From Vreelandella jeotgali Hwa (GTDB taxonomy: Bacteria; Pseudomonadota; Gammaproteobacteria; Pseudomonadales; Halomonadaceae), in the NCBI RefSeq assembly GCF_000334215.1, contig NZ_AMQY01000010.1, positions 172,077 through 236,076 of the forward strand: a stretch of DNA of 64,000 bases, given 5' to 3'. Of this stretch, positions 49,484 through 57,739 are shown one piece after another. A program made the translations under genes and the position numbers. Position 1 is the stretch's first letter; each line of letters opens with the position of its first letter. The notes below the pieces were generated by a model. It did not search any database, was not told where the DNA came from, and was given only the letters and a program-made list of their open reading frames with translations.

Positions 49484-50464
49484 TTAGTCGATCATGTCCT
49501 CATCGATGTCGTAGCCGTTTTCCTTGTACCAGCGCGCCGCGCCCGGATGGAAGGGCAGTACGGTGTTCTGGTCGATGTTTTCCGGCACGGTGGTTTCCGC
49601 GCTGCGATGGATCGAACGCATCTTGTCGTTGTTTTCCATCGTCAGCCTGGTGACTTCGTAGATGAAGTCGTCGGGCATATCGCAGCTGGTCATGGCGAAG
49701 TTCCACATGGAGACCACGCGGGAGTCTTCTTCCAGAGTGGAGTAGGTGCTCGCGGGAATATCGAATTCCGCCACCGGGTAGTCTTCCAGCACGGTGTCAA
49801 CTTCGTCCTGGGTGAACTCGATGATGTTGACGTCGGTCTGGACTTCCAGCTGGCTGACGGCAGGAATCGGGATGCCTGCGGCGAAAGCGATCACGTCCAG
49901 CAGGCCGTCCTGCAGCTGGCCGCCGAGGTCGGACCAGCCGCCGTTGCGGCGCTCGAAGTCGACGCCCAGCGTCTTGAGCATTTCGGGGAAGTAGGTGTCC
50001 GAGGTGGACGCGGCCGGGCCAAAGCCGATCTTCGCGCCGTCGGGAATGTCCGAAATGGACTCGATGCCCGAATCCGCCAGCGTCGTGATGGAAAACGGCG
50101 TTTCGTACATGGGGAACATGGCACAGACGTTGTCCATCTTGACCCCGGGGGCCAGCGGGCTTTCGCCGTTGAGTCCGGCGGCGGCCGGTCCCATCGTGGT
50201 CAGGCCGAAGGCCGCATCGCCGTTGTGGACCAGCGCCATGTTCTGGTTGGGGCCGCCGGTTACTTCGCCACCGCCGGAAATATCCAGCTCGTCGGCGATG
50301 AAGTTCGCCCAGCCGGAGCCGTAAACGTAGTAGGTGCCGCCCTGGCTGGCGGTGCCCACGGTAAAGCTTTCCGGCCAGTCGGACTTGTCGGCCTGGGCGC
50401 TGAACGCGGTGAAAAGGGCACTACCGGCAAGCAGCAGCGCGGTTGTCTTGTTTGTCATGCGCAT
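49484..50464 (-). CDS. TAXI-family TRAP transporter solute-binding protein
   Basis: This 326-residue periplasmic protein captures the substrate for the TRAP permease. A signal peptide ends near AFSAQADK. The TAXI family pattern is visible in FTVGTASQGGTYYVYGSGWA and in DGAKIGFGPAASTSDTYFPE. The start at 50464 (or 50458) follows GGGGA; the long upstream extension has no support. It is the first gene of the operon and lies about 115 bases downstream of a sigma-54 promoter. Ligand residues cannot be assigned. Confidence 0.92.
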   Translation of the reverse strand: MRMTNKTTALLLAGSALFTAFSAQADKSDWPESFTVGTASQGGTYYVYGSGWANFIADELDISGGGEVTGGPNQNMALVHNGDAAFGLTTMGPAAAGLNGESPLAPGVKMDNVCAMFPMYETPFSITTLADSGIESISDIPDGAKIGFGPAASTSDTYFPEMLKTLGVDFERRNGGWSDLGGQLQDGLLDVIAFAAGIPIPAVSQLEVQTDVNIIEFTQDEVDTVLEDYPVAEFDIPASTYSTLEEDSRVVSMWNFAMTSCDMPDDFIYEVTRLTMENNDKMRSIHRSAETTVPENIDQNTVLPFHPGAARWYKENGYDIDEDMID

Positions 50465-50590
50465 GAGGTTCCCCGTTTTTCGCTGTTGGTATGGCATTCC
50501 GATGGATGGGCCAGCGTTGTAGATGGCCCGGCATCCGGCACAGCGTAGCAGTCGTTGATGGCGCCGCTGTGCCAATGCACCCTTATTCTG

Positions 50591-50606
50591 TGCGATTTTC
50601 ATGCCA
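50591..50606 (-). promoter_or_regulatory. Sigma-54 promoter of the TAXI TRAP operon
   Basis: The minus strand reads TGGCATGAAAATCGCA. Against TGGCACG-N4-TTGCA it keeps GG and GC at the required 10-base separation and differs at two positions. Transcription would start near 50580, about 115 bases before the binding-protein start. DctD, a sigma-54 activator encoded 6 kb away in this window, is a candidate activator; DctB/DctD pairs commonly control TRAP genes. Confidence 0.65.
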
Positions 50607-50770
50607 GTATGTAAACAATATAGATAAAACAGCATCTTATATTTATTATTTGGGCAGGTGAATCGAGGCGGCAGGCGGTATCGACGGCAGAAGCGCGTCA
50701 TCCGTCCGGTAAACCACACGCACAAAACCCGCCACTGTGCGGCTTTCCGCACAGTGGCGACGGCTAGTGC

Positions 50771-50900
50771 GTTTTCACGGGACGGTTTTTACGAGACAGT
50801 TCACAAGACAGTTTCACGAGACGTTTTTCAAGGGACGTTTTTCACTGGACGTTGAGGCAACGGAGAGAGGCACTGGAGAAAGGCACCGGAGAAAACCGGC
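50771..50900. repeat. Two adjacent tandem repeat arrays (about 13-bp units)
   Basis: At 50771-50852 about six 12-14-bp units follow the pattern TTTTCACRRGACG. At 50862-50900 three 13-bp units read GGAGAGAGGCACT, GGAGAAAGGCACC and GGAGAAAACCGGC. They lie just beyond the 3' end of the yheV-like gene. Confidence 0.85.
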
Positions 50901-50948
50901 GCCGTCAGGGGGGCAAGAGCAAACGGGCAGGCGACCAGGCGCCCGACG

Positions 50949-51203
50949 TCAGGGCGAGGACTTGCCCGGGTCGAGGATCCGCACCGGCTCTACGTCGTCC
51001 TGGTGCTTCTGCTCTTCGCGTACCTCGTTCACGCGGGTGGTGAGCTCATCGGCGGGCTCGTCATCAATGGGCAGCTGCTCGAAAAAGTCGCAGTTAACGC
51101 AGTCACGGTAGCGGATGCCGTTCTGTTCCCAGGCGCGAATGCGGTCCATGGCGGCGCAGCGAGGGCAGACCACCCCGGCAATAAAGCGTTTCACGGATGA
51201 CAT
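50949..51203 (-). CDS. yheV: YheV-like zinc-ribbon protein (DUF2387)
   Basis: A small 84-residue protein with two CxxC pairs, VVCPRCAAMD and RDCVNCDFFE, expected to bind one zinc. MSSVKRFIAG at the start and the acidic C-terminal half match the YheV/DUF2387 family, whose function is unknown. The ATG at 51203 has AGGAGA seven bases upstream; a TTG six bases further up is also in frame. It lies 72 bp behind prlC in the same direction, an association seen in other gammaproteobacteria. Confidence 0.8.
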   Translation of the reverse strand: MSSVKRFIAGVVCPRCAAMDRIRAWEQNGIRYRDCVNCDFFEQLPIDDEPADELTTRVNEVREEQKHQDDVEPVRILDPGKSSP

Positions 51204-51275
51204 CGACAACTCTCCTGCAGGTGTCGGCGCGGCGAAATGGAAGTCAGCCGCGCCGCAAAGTGGGCCGCCACCGGC

Positions 51276-53324
51276 TCAGGCGGCGGCAATGCCGCTGTGG
51301 CGCAGTAGCGGTTCGATGCTGGGCGCGCGCCCGCGGAAGGCGGCAAACAGCTCGGCGGCGTCCCGGGCGCCGCCCTGTTCGAGAATCTGTTGGCGAAAGC
51401 GCCGGCCGGTGGCGGCATCCAGCGGACCGGCTTCCTCGAAAGCGCTCCAGGCGTCGGCGGACAGCACTTCGGCCCACTTGTAACTGTAGTAGCCCGCGGC
51501 GTAGCCCCCGGCAAAAATATGCGCAAAGCCGTTTTGAAAGCGGTTGAATGGCGCCTGCGGAATAACCGCCACGCGCATGCGCACATCGTCCAGCAGCGCC
51601 TGGATATCGTCGGCGCCGGGCGCGGTATGCTCCAGGTGCAGGCGTAAATCAAACAGCGAGAATTCCAGCTGGCGGACCATGCCCATGGCCGACTGGAAGT
51701 TTTTGGCGCCTTGCAGGCGCTGGAACAGCTCGTCGGGCAGCGGCTCGCCGGTGTCGACGTGGCCGGCGATCAGGTCGAGCCCTTCGCGCTCCCAGCACAG
51801 GTTTTCCATGAACTGGCTGGGCAGCTCCACGGCGTCCCAGGCCACACCGTTGATGCCGGAAATATCGGCGATGTCCTGCCGGGTGAGCATGTGGTGCAGG
51901 CCGTGGCCGAACTCGTGAAACAGCGTGATGACTTCGTCGTGGGTCAGCAGCGCCGGCGCCTCGCCGATCGGCGGTGTGAAGTTGCAGGTTAAAAACGCTA
52001 CCGGCAGCTGCAGGCCGTCCGGGGTTTGGCGGCGCACTCGGCAGTCGGCCATCCAGGCGCCGCCCTGCTTGCCTTCGCGGGCATAGAGGTCGAGATAGAA
52101 GCCGGCGATCGGCGTGTCGTCTTCGAGGATCTCGAAATAGCGCACGTCGTCGTGATAGCGCGGGACCCGGGTATTTTCGGCGAAGCGCAGGCCGTAAAGG
52201 CGCTCGACTACCTTGAACAGGCCGTCGATGACCCGGGGCGCGGGAAAGTAGGGGCGCAGCTGCTCGTCGGAAATCGCATGGCAGGCTTCGCGCCGCTTCT
52301 CGCTGGCGTAGGCGATGTCCCAGGGTTCCAGCGTTTCCAGGTCCAGCTCGCGGCGGGCAAAACTTTCCAGCTCGGCAAATTCCAGCTGGGCCTGGGGCAC
52401 GGCGCGGCTGGCCAGGTCGTTGAGAAACGTCATGACCTGATTCGGAGAGTCGGCCATTTTGGTGGCCAGCGATAGATCGGCGTAGGTGTCAAAATCCAGC
52501 AGCCCGGCCAGCTCGTGGCGTAGCGCGAGGATTTCCTCCATGACCGGCGCGTTATCGAACTCGCCGGCGTTGGGGCCCTGGTCGGAGGCGCGGGTAATAA
52601 AGGCGGTGTAAACCTCCCGGCGCAGCTCGCGGCTGTGGGCGTGGCTCATCACCGGGAAAAAACAGGGGAAATCCAGCGTAATGCGGTAGCCGTCCACGCC
52701 CCTGGCGTCAGCGGTGGCCTTGAGCGTTTCCAGCGCGCTTTGGGGCACGCCGGCCAGCTCGCTGACGTCCTGAATATCCTTGTGCCAGGCCTGGGTGGCG
52801 TCGAGCACGTTGTTGGCGTACCGGTTGGAGAGCTCGGACAGCCGCGACTGGATGTCGCCGTAGCGCGCCTTGGGCTCGGGCGGCAGCGCCACGCCGGCGA
52901 GGCGGAACTCGCGCAGGGTGTTGTCCACGGTACGGCGCTGGCCTTCATTCAGCGTTTCCCAGGCGGGGCCGTCGCGCAGCGCCTGCCAGGCGTGAAACAG
53001 CCCGGCGTGCTGGCCCACCCAGGTGCTGAACTCGGACAGGCCGGCAATGCAGGCCTGGTAGGCGTCGCGCAGCTCGGGGGTATTCATGGTGCCGTTGAGG
53101 TGCGAGACCGGCGCCCAGGCCTGAACCAGGCGGTCGTTGATGGCCTCCAGCGGCGCGGCAAAGTTGTCCCAGGTCGGCGGGAGTTCCTGCGCCTGCCGGG
53201 CCAGCTCTTCGATGGCATCGCGGCTTTCGTCAATCAGCGCGGTAATCGCCGGCTCGACGTGCTCGGCGCGAATCTCGCCGAACGGGGGCAGCGTGTGGGT
53301 TTCAAGCAGCGGGTTGGCGGTCAT
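51276..53324 (-). CDS. prlC: Oligopeptidase A
   Basis: PrlC/OpdA (682 residues) is a cytoplasmic M3 metallopeptidase that degrades short peptides, including cleaved signal peptides. The zinc motif HEFGH is at residues 470-474 within LFHEFGHGLHHML. The conserved N-terminus MTANPLLETHTLPPFGEIRA and the C-terminal YYSYKWAEVLSADAWSAFEE are present. Length is normal. It is divergent from the NSS symporter and followed by the yheV-like gene. Confidence 0.97.
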   Translation of the reverse strand: MTANPLLETHTLPPFGEIRAEHVEPAITALIDESRDAIEELARQAQELPPTWDNFAAPLEAINDRLVQAWAPVSHLNGTMNTPELRDAYQACIAGLSEFSTWVGQHAGLFHAWQALRDGPAWETLNEGQRRTVDNTLREFRLAGVALPPEPKARYGDIQSRLSELSNRYANNVLDATQAWHKDIQDVSELAGVPQSALETLKATADARGVDGYRITLDFPCFFPVMSHAHSRELRREVYTAFITRASDQGPNAGEFDNAPVMEEILALRHELAGLLDFDTYADLSLATKMADSPNQVMTFLNDLASRAVPQAQLEFAELESFARRELDLETLEPWDIAYASEKRREACHAISDEQLRPYFPAPRVIDGLFKVVERLYGLRFAENTRVPRYHDDVRYFEILEDDTPIAGFYLDLYAREGKQGGAWMADCRVRRQTPDGLQLPVAFLTCNFTPPIGEAPALLTHDEVITLFHEFGHGLHHMLTRQDIADISGINGVAWDAVELPSQFMENLCWEREGLDLIAGHVDTGEPLPDELFQRLQGAKNFQSAMGMVRQLEFSLFDLRLHLEHTAPGADDIQALLDDVRMRVAVIPQAPFNRFQNGFAHIFAGGYAAGYYSYKWAEVLSADAWSAFEEAGPLDAATGRRFRQQILEQGGARDAAELFAAFRGRAPSIEPLLRHSGIAAA

Positions 53325-53508
53325 ACGTCCCTCGATTGGCCGGCGCGGGCGGCATTATATAGAAAGCATTGTCCCTGAACGTGCGGGCGGCCCCGGCCGG
53401 TTTCAATCCCCGGTTTGGCCTGAGGCGGGGCGCCTGCTAGGCTTGCGAGCCCTCCCGACGGTCGGTTCGGAGCAGCGGCAGGCGCCGGCTGCCTTGAGCC
53501 GTTAACCG

Positions 53509-53568
53509 GCTATCCATCATCGAGTTATCCATTATCAAGCTATTCATTTACAAGGAATCATGTCATGA
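53509..53568. repeat. 15-bp tandem repeat leading into the NSS symporter start
   Basis: Units GCTATCCATCATCGA (53509), GTTATCCATTATCAA (53524) and GCTATTCATTTACAA (53539) are followed by GGAATCATGTCATGA (53554). The junction of units 3 and 4 makes the AAGGA ribosome site of the symporter gene starting at 53565. Confidence 0.85.
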
Positions 53569-54905
53569 GCGAAACGCTTGAGCGCTGGGGGTCAAAGCGT
53601 GCCTTCATCCTTGCCGTGACGGGAGCCGCCGTCGGCCTGGGCAATATCTGGCGCTTTCCGTACATTGCCGGGGAGAACGGCGGCGCGGCGTTTTTGCTGG
53701 TGTACGTGCTGTTTGTGCTGCTGCTGGGGATTCCGGTGATGATGGCGGAAATCCTTGTCGGCCGCGCCGGACGACGCGGCCCCATGGGCTCGCTGGGGGC
53801 GCTGGCCGTGGAGGCCGGCGCGTCGCGCCACTGGCGCTGGCTGGGGCTTTTCGGCGCGCTGACGGTGTTCTGTATTCTGTCGTTTTATTCGGTGGTGTCG
53901 GGCTGGTCCATCGAGTTTCTGGTGGCGTCGGTCAACGGCCGCTTCAACGGCGCCACGGCGGCGGAGGTGGGCGCCGGCTTCGAGGCGTTTCTGGCCAACC
54001 CCGGGCTGCTGGTGTTCAACCATACGCTGTTTTTGCTGATGACCCTGTCGGTGGTAGCGGCCGGCGTGGCCAAGGGGCTGGAGCGGTTGAACAACCTGCT
54101 GATGCCGCTGCTGTACCTGCTGTTGCTGCTGCTGGCGGCCTACGCCGCGACCACCGAAGGCTTCGGCATGGCGTTGGAGTGGCTGTTCAAGCCCTCGTTT
54201 GCGGCCATTACGCCCGAGGTGATACTGCATGCCATGGGTCATGCCTTCTTTACTCTGGCGGTGGGCGCCTGTGCGCTGATGGCCTACGGCGCTTACATGC
54301 CCGACGATCAGAGCCTGCCCAAAGCGGCGGTGACCGTGGCGGCGCTGGATATCAGCGTGGCGCTGCTGGCGGGTGTGGCGATTTTTTCCGTCGTGTTTGC
54401 CCAGGGCATGGACCCCGCCGACGGCCCGGGGCTGATGTTCGTCACCCTGCCTATCGCCTTTGCCGAGCTGCCCGGGGGCGCGTTCTGGCTGGCCGTTTTC
54501 TTTCTGTTGCTGCTGCTGGCGACCTGGACCTCGGCGATTAACCTGGCCGAGCCGATGGTCGCCACGCTTCAGGATCTCGGCCTGACCCGTGGGCGTGCGA
54601 CCTGGCTGGTGGGCCTGGGCGTCTGGCTGCTGGGCTTGCTGTCGGCGTTTTCGTTCTCGACGCTGAGCGATTTCCGCCCGTTTCTGGGACGCAACGTCTT
54701 CGAGCTGGTCAGCAGTATTCCGCCGGATATCTTTCTGCCGCTGGGCGGGGTGCTGACGGCGATATTTGCCGCCTGGGTCATGCCCCGGCAAGCCGCCGGG
54801 CAGGCGCTGGGCGTCGGCGCCCGGGGCTTTGCGCTGTGGCAGGGCGTGGTACGCTGGATTGCCATACCGCTCACGGTGGTGGTGCTGTTGAGCGCATTTT
54901 TCTGA
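53565..54905 (+). CDS. Sodium-dependent transporter, NSS/SNF family
   Basis: This 446-residue membrane protein has eleven to twelve hydrophobic segments of the LeuT fold. The first helix holds the sodium and substrate-site motif GAAVGLGNIWRFPYIAGENG. Later helices include GWSIEFLVASVN and TWTSAINLAEPMVATLQDLG. Family members carry amino acids or related compounds with sodium; the substrate here is unknown. It starts at ATG 53565 behind AAGGA and is divergent from prlC. Confidence 0.93.
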   Translation: MSETLERWGSKRAFILAVTGAAVGLGNIWRFPYIAGENGGAAFLLVYVLFVLLLGIPVMMAEILVGRAGRRGPMGSLGALAVEAGASRHWRWLGLFGALTVFCILSFYSVVSGWSIEFLVASVNGRFNGATAAEVGAGFEAFLANPGLLVFNHTLFLLMTLSVVAAGVAKGLERLNNLLMPLLYLLLLLLAAYAATTEGFGMALEWLFKPSFAAITPEVILHAMGHAFFTLAVGACALMAYGAYMPDDQSLPKAAVTVAALDISVALLAGVAIFSVVFAQGMDPADGPGLMFVTLPIAFAELPGGAFWLAVFFLLLLLATWTSAINLAEPMVATLQDLGLTRGRATWLVGLGVWLLGLLSAFSFSTLSDFRPFLGRNVFELVSSIPPDIFLPLGGVLTAIFAAWVMPRQAAGQALGVGARGFALWQGVVRWIAIPLTVVVLLSAFF

Positions 54906-54960
54906 TCCATCCGGCGCGGCGCCTTGATCGCCCGGCCGAAATTGTCTACGGGGAGGTTGT

Positions 54961-55500
54961 ATGACGGCTGCCATTCGCTCGTTTCAGGGCACTGCGCCGC
55001 GCCTGGGCGCGCGGGTTTACGTGGATCCGGCCAGCGTGGTAATCGGCGACGTGACGCTGGGCGATGATTGCTCGGTCTGGCCAATGACGGTGATTCGCGG
55101 TGACATGCACCGCATCCGTATCGGCGCCCGGGTGAGTATCCAGGACGGTAGCGTGCTGCATATTACCCATGCTAGCGACTTCAATCCGCAGGGGTTTCCG
55201 CTGACCGTGGGCGATGACGTCACCGTGGGGCACAAGGCGATTCTGCACGGGGCGACCCTGGGCAACCGGATTCTGGTCGGCATGGGAGCCACCGTGATGG
55301 ATGGCGCAACGGTGGACGACGAGGTCATCATCGCCGCCGGTGCGCTGGTAACGCCGGGCAAACACCTGGCCAGCGGTTATGTATACGCCGGCAATCCGGC
55401 GAAGCCCATGCGCCCGCTCAAGGACAGCGAGCGGGCATTTTTTACCTACACGGCGGGCAACTATGTCAGCCTCAAGGACCGCTTTCTCGCGGACGCCTAG
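54961..55500 (+). CDS. Gamma-carbonic anhydrase family protein (YrdA-like)
   Basis: A 179-residue left-handed beta-helix protein with hexapeptide repeats (VIGDVTLGDDCSVWPMTVIR, VGDDVTVGHKAILHGATLGN). Candidate metal-binding histidines lie in SVLHITHASD and VGHKAILHG. Homologues such as YrdA and CaiE bind zinc, but many show no carbonic anhydrase activity, so the reaction is uncertain. GGGGAGG lies five bases before the ATG. It follows the NSS gene by 55 bp. Confidence 0.85.
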   Translation: MTAAIRSFQGTAPRLGARVYVDPASVVIGDVTLGDDCSVWPMTVIRGDMHRIRIGARVSIQDGSVLHITHASDFNPQGFPLTVGDDVTVGHKAILHGATLGNRILVGMGATVMDGATVDDEVIIAAGALVTPGKHLASGYVYAGNPAKPMRPLKDSERAFFTYTAGNYVSLKDRFLADA

Positions 55501-55540
55501 CCTGCCCCGAGGCGTCTCCTGTGGGCGCCTTTGTGTCTCA

Positions 55541-55602
55541 GCGCTCCGCTGTTCTTTTCCCATGCTCCGCTGTTCTGTCCCAACGCCCCGCTGTTCTTTT
55601 CC
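55541..55602. repeat. 20-21-bp tandem repeat
   Basis: Three units with the core GCTCCGCTGTTCTTTTCC begin at 55543, 55564 and 55585, just after the gamma-carbonic anhydrase gene. Shorter diverged copies (CTGGCTTTCCCAC, CGGCTTTTCCGG) follow. Confidence 0.85.
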
Positions 55603-55709
55603 TGCGCCTGGCTTTCCCACGTTCGGCTTTTCCGGGCCTGCCCCATGTCACGCTGCGCCATTATGTGATAATTTATACAGCCTTACGGGCGTTATCAAGG
55701 TGCCGCGGC

Positions 55710-56381
55710 ATGGCCAATTTTCGCACGCATATTACCCTGGCGGCGGTCGGCGGCGGCTTTCTGGCCTATGCCGGCTTCAAGGCGCAGTGGTGGCCGCCCG
55801 AGCAGTCGCTGGTGGTCTGCGTGCTGACCGCGTTCGGCGGCATACTGCCGGATATCGATGCAGATCATTCGCGCTCCAACCGGCTGATTTTCACGCTGCT
55901 GGCGGTGCCGTGCCTGGTGCTGGCGGCGGTGTTGCTTCAGCCTTGGCTCAGCCCGGCAGCGTTGCTGGGCGCCTGTGTCGGGGTTTATGTGGGCGTGCGT
56001 TACCTGTGCGGTGTGCTGTTTTCGCGTCTGACGGTGCACCGGGGCGGCTGGCATTCCCTGCTCGCCGCCGTGCTTTGTACCCTGGCGGCGGCGGCGCTGA
56101 GTTTTCACTGGCTGGCCCAGTCGGCCTGGCTGGCATGGAGCCACGGGTTGGCGGTGCTCACGGGCTTCCTGATTCATCTGCTGCTGGACGAGATATACAG
56201 CGTGGATCTCGAGGGCGGGCGCTTCAAACGCTCTTTCGGTACCGCGTTGAAGCTGACCGACGGGCGGCGGCCGGCGTCCAGCCTGTTGATGCTGATTGCC
56301 ACCCTGACGCTGATTCCCTGGCTGCCCCCCTGGGGTGTGCTGGGGTCGCTGTTGTCTCAGGGGGCCGACTGGTGGCGGTAG
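55710..56381 (+). CDS. YdjM-like inner-membrane metal-dependent hydrolase
   Basis: A 223-residue membrane protein of the YdjM/DUF457 family. It begins MANFRTHITLAAVGGGFLAY. Conserved polar motifs GGILPDIDADHSRSNR and VHRGGWHSLLAAVL, set between hydrophobic helices, resemble metal-binding active sites. LLLDEIYSVDLEGGRFKRSF near the end is typical. Function is uncharacterised. AAGG lies nine bases before the ATG. An extended -10, TGTGATAAT (55664-55672), lies 38 bp upstream. It converges with dctD, overlapping its end by 25 bases. Confidence 0.8.
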   Translation: MANFRTHITLAAVGGGFLAYAGFKAQWWPPEQSLVVCVLTAFGGILPDIDADHSRSNRLIFTLLAVPCLVLAAVLLQPWLSPAALLGACVGVYVGVRYLCGVLFSRLTVHRGGWHSLLAAVLCTLAAAALSFHWLAQSAWLAWSHGLAVLTGFLIHLLLDEIYSVDLEGGRFKRSFGTALKLTDGRRPASSLLMLIATLTLIPWLPPWGVLGSLLSQGADWWR

Positions 56382-57739
56382 TCTTCGGCTTTCAGGCCGT
56401 GTTTTTTCAGCTTGTCGTAAAGCGTCTTGCGCGGCATGTCCAGCTGCTGGCACACGGCCACGACGTGGCCCTGGTGGCGTGCCAGCGCCTGGTTGATCAG
56501 GCTTTTTTCAAACAGCTCGACCTGGTGGGCCAGGCCGGCATCCGCGGTGTCATCGCTGACGCCTTCCCGGAGGCTGCTCAGGCGGTAGTCGAAGGCGGCG
56601 CCGAGTAGCACGTAGCGTTCGGCGAGGTTACGCAGTTCGCGCACGTTGCCCGGCCAGTCGTGCGCCAGCAGGCCGGCGGTGTCGTGGCTGTCCAGCGGCG
56701 GCGCTTCGAGGCCGCTGCGGGTGGCGGCGACAACCGCGAAGTGCTGAAACAGCAGCGGGATATCTTCGCGCCGGTCGCGCAGCGCGGGCAGCGGCAGGGT
56801 CACGACATCCAGGCGGTAATACAGGTCTTCACGAAACTCGCCGCGTTCGGCGGCCGCCTTGAGGTCGATCTTGGTGGCGGCGATGACGCGGATATCCAGA
56901 GTAACGGCCTGATTGCTGCCCAGCCGCTCCACCGCGCGTTCCTGCAGCACGCGCAGCAGTTTGACCTGCAGGGCCAGCGGCATGGATTCAATTTCGTCGA
57001 GCAGAACCGTGCCGCCGTTGGCGTGCTCAAACTTGCCAATGCGCCGCTCCACGGCTCCGGTAAACGCCCCTTTTTCATGGCCGAACAGCTCGGACTCAAT
57101 CAGGCTTTCGGGCACCGCGCCGCAGTTGATGGCCACAAACGGCGCGTGTCGCCGGGGACTGCGTTCATGAATGGCGCGGGCGACCAGGTCCTTGCCGGTG
57201 CCGGTTTCGCCGATCACCAGCACATCGGCCTCGATCTGGCTGATGCGCTGAATCATCGCCGCCAGCCGTGAAATCACCGCGGTGCGCCCCACCAGGCGCG
57301 GCCCCAGCGCCGCCTGCTGGGCTTCCAGCTCGGCTTTCAGCTGACGATTTTCCAGGTTCAGCTGGCGCTTTTCCACGCCGCGCCGGACCACGTCCAGCAG
57401 CTGGTCGCCGGCAAACGGCTTCTCCAGAAAGTCCCAGGCGCCGTTGCGCATGGCTTCCACCGCCGTGGAAATATCGCCGTGCCCGGTAATCAGAATCACC
57501 GGCAGCGTGGGGTCCTGCTGCTGGAGCGTCCGCAGTAGCGTCATGCCGTCCATGCCAGGCATGCGGATATCGCTGACCACTACGCCGGGGAAGTCTGACG
57601 GCAGGGTTGCCAGCGCCTGTTCGGCGGTTTCAAAACAGTGCGGCGTATAGCCGGCCAGCTCAAGGGTCTGGGCGGCGGTAATCCTCAGGTGCAGCTCGTC
57701 GTCGATGACGATTACCGGCTGGTTGGACGGTTCATGCAT
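56357..57739 (-). CDS. dctD: Sigma-54-dependent response regulator, DctD-like
   Basis: This 460-residue activator has a receiver domain with phosphoacceptor Asp57 ([10 protein letters not shown]), an AAA+ domain with Walker A GETGTGKD (177-184) and sigma-54 contact GAFTGA (224-229), and a C-terminal Fis-type helix-turn-helix ([20 protein letters not shown]). It should activate sigma-54 promoters after phosphorylation by the sensor kinase encoded just upstream. The genes overlap by eight bases. A likely target in this window is the TAXI TRAP operon. Confidence 0.9.
   Translation of the reverse strand: MHEPSNQPVIVIDDELHLRITAAQTLELAGYTPHCFETAEQALATLPSDFPGVVVSDIRMPGMDGMTLLRTLQQQDPTLPVILITGHGDISTAVEAMRNGAWDFLEKPFAGDQLLDVVRRGVEKRQLNLENRQLKAELEAQQAALGPRLVGRTAVISRLAAMIQRISQIEADVLVIGETGTGKDLVARAIHERSPRRHAPFVAINCGAVPESLIESELFGHEKGAFTGAVERRIGKFEHANGGTVLLDEIESMPLALQVKLLRVLQERAVERLGSNQAVTLDIRVIAATKIDLKAAAERGEFREDLYYRLDVVTLPLPALRDRREDIPLLFQHFAVVAATRSGLEAPPLDSHDTAGLLAHDWPGNVRELRNLAERYVLLGAAFDYRLSSLREGVSDDTADAGLAHQVELFEKSLINQALARHQGHVVAVCQQLDMPRKTLYDKLKKHGLKAEDYRHQSAP

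Larger units (their letters stand above)
50465..50948. other. 484-bp intergenic region between the TAXI operon and yheV
   Basis: No gene is supported here. From the TAXI side it holds an untranslated leader, the sigma-54 promoter (50591-50606) and an A/T-rich stretch (about 50600-50655), a plausible activator or IHF region. Two tandem-repeat arrays follow (50771-50852 and 50862-50900). Confidence 0.8.
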
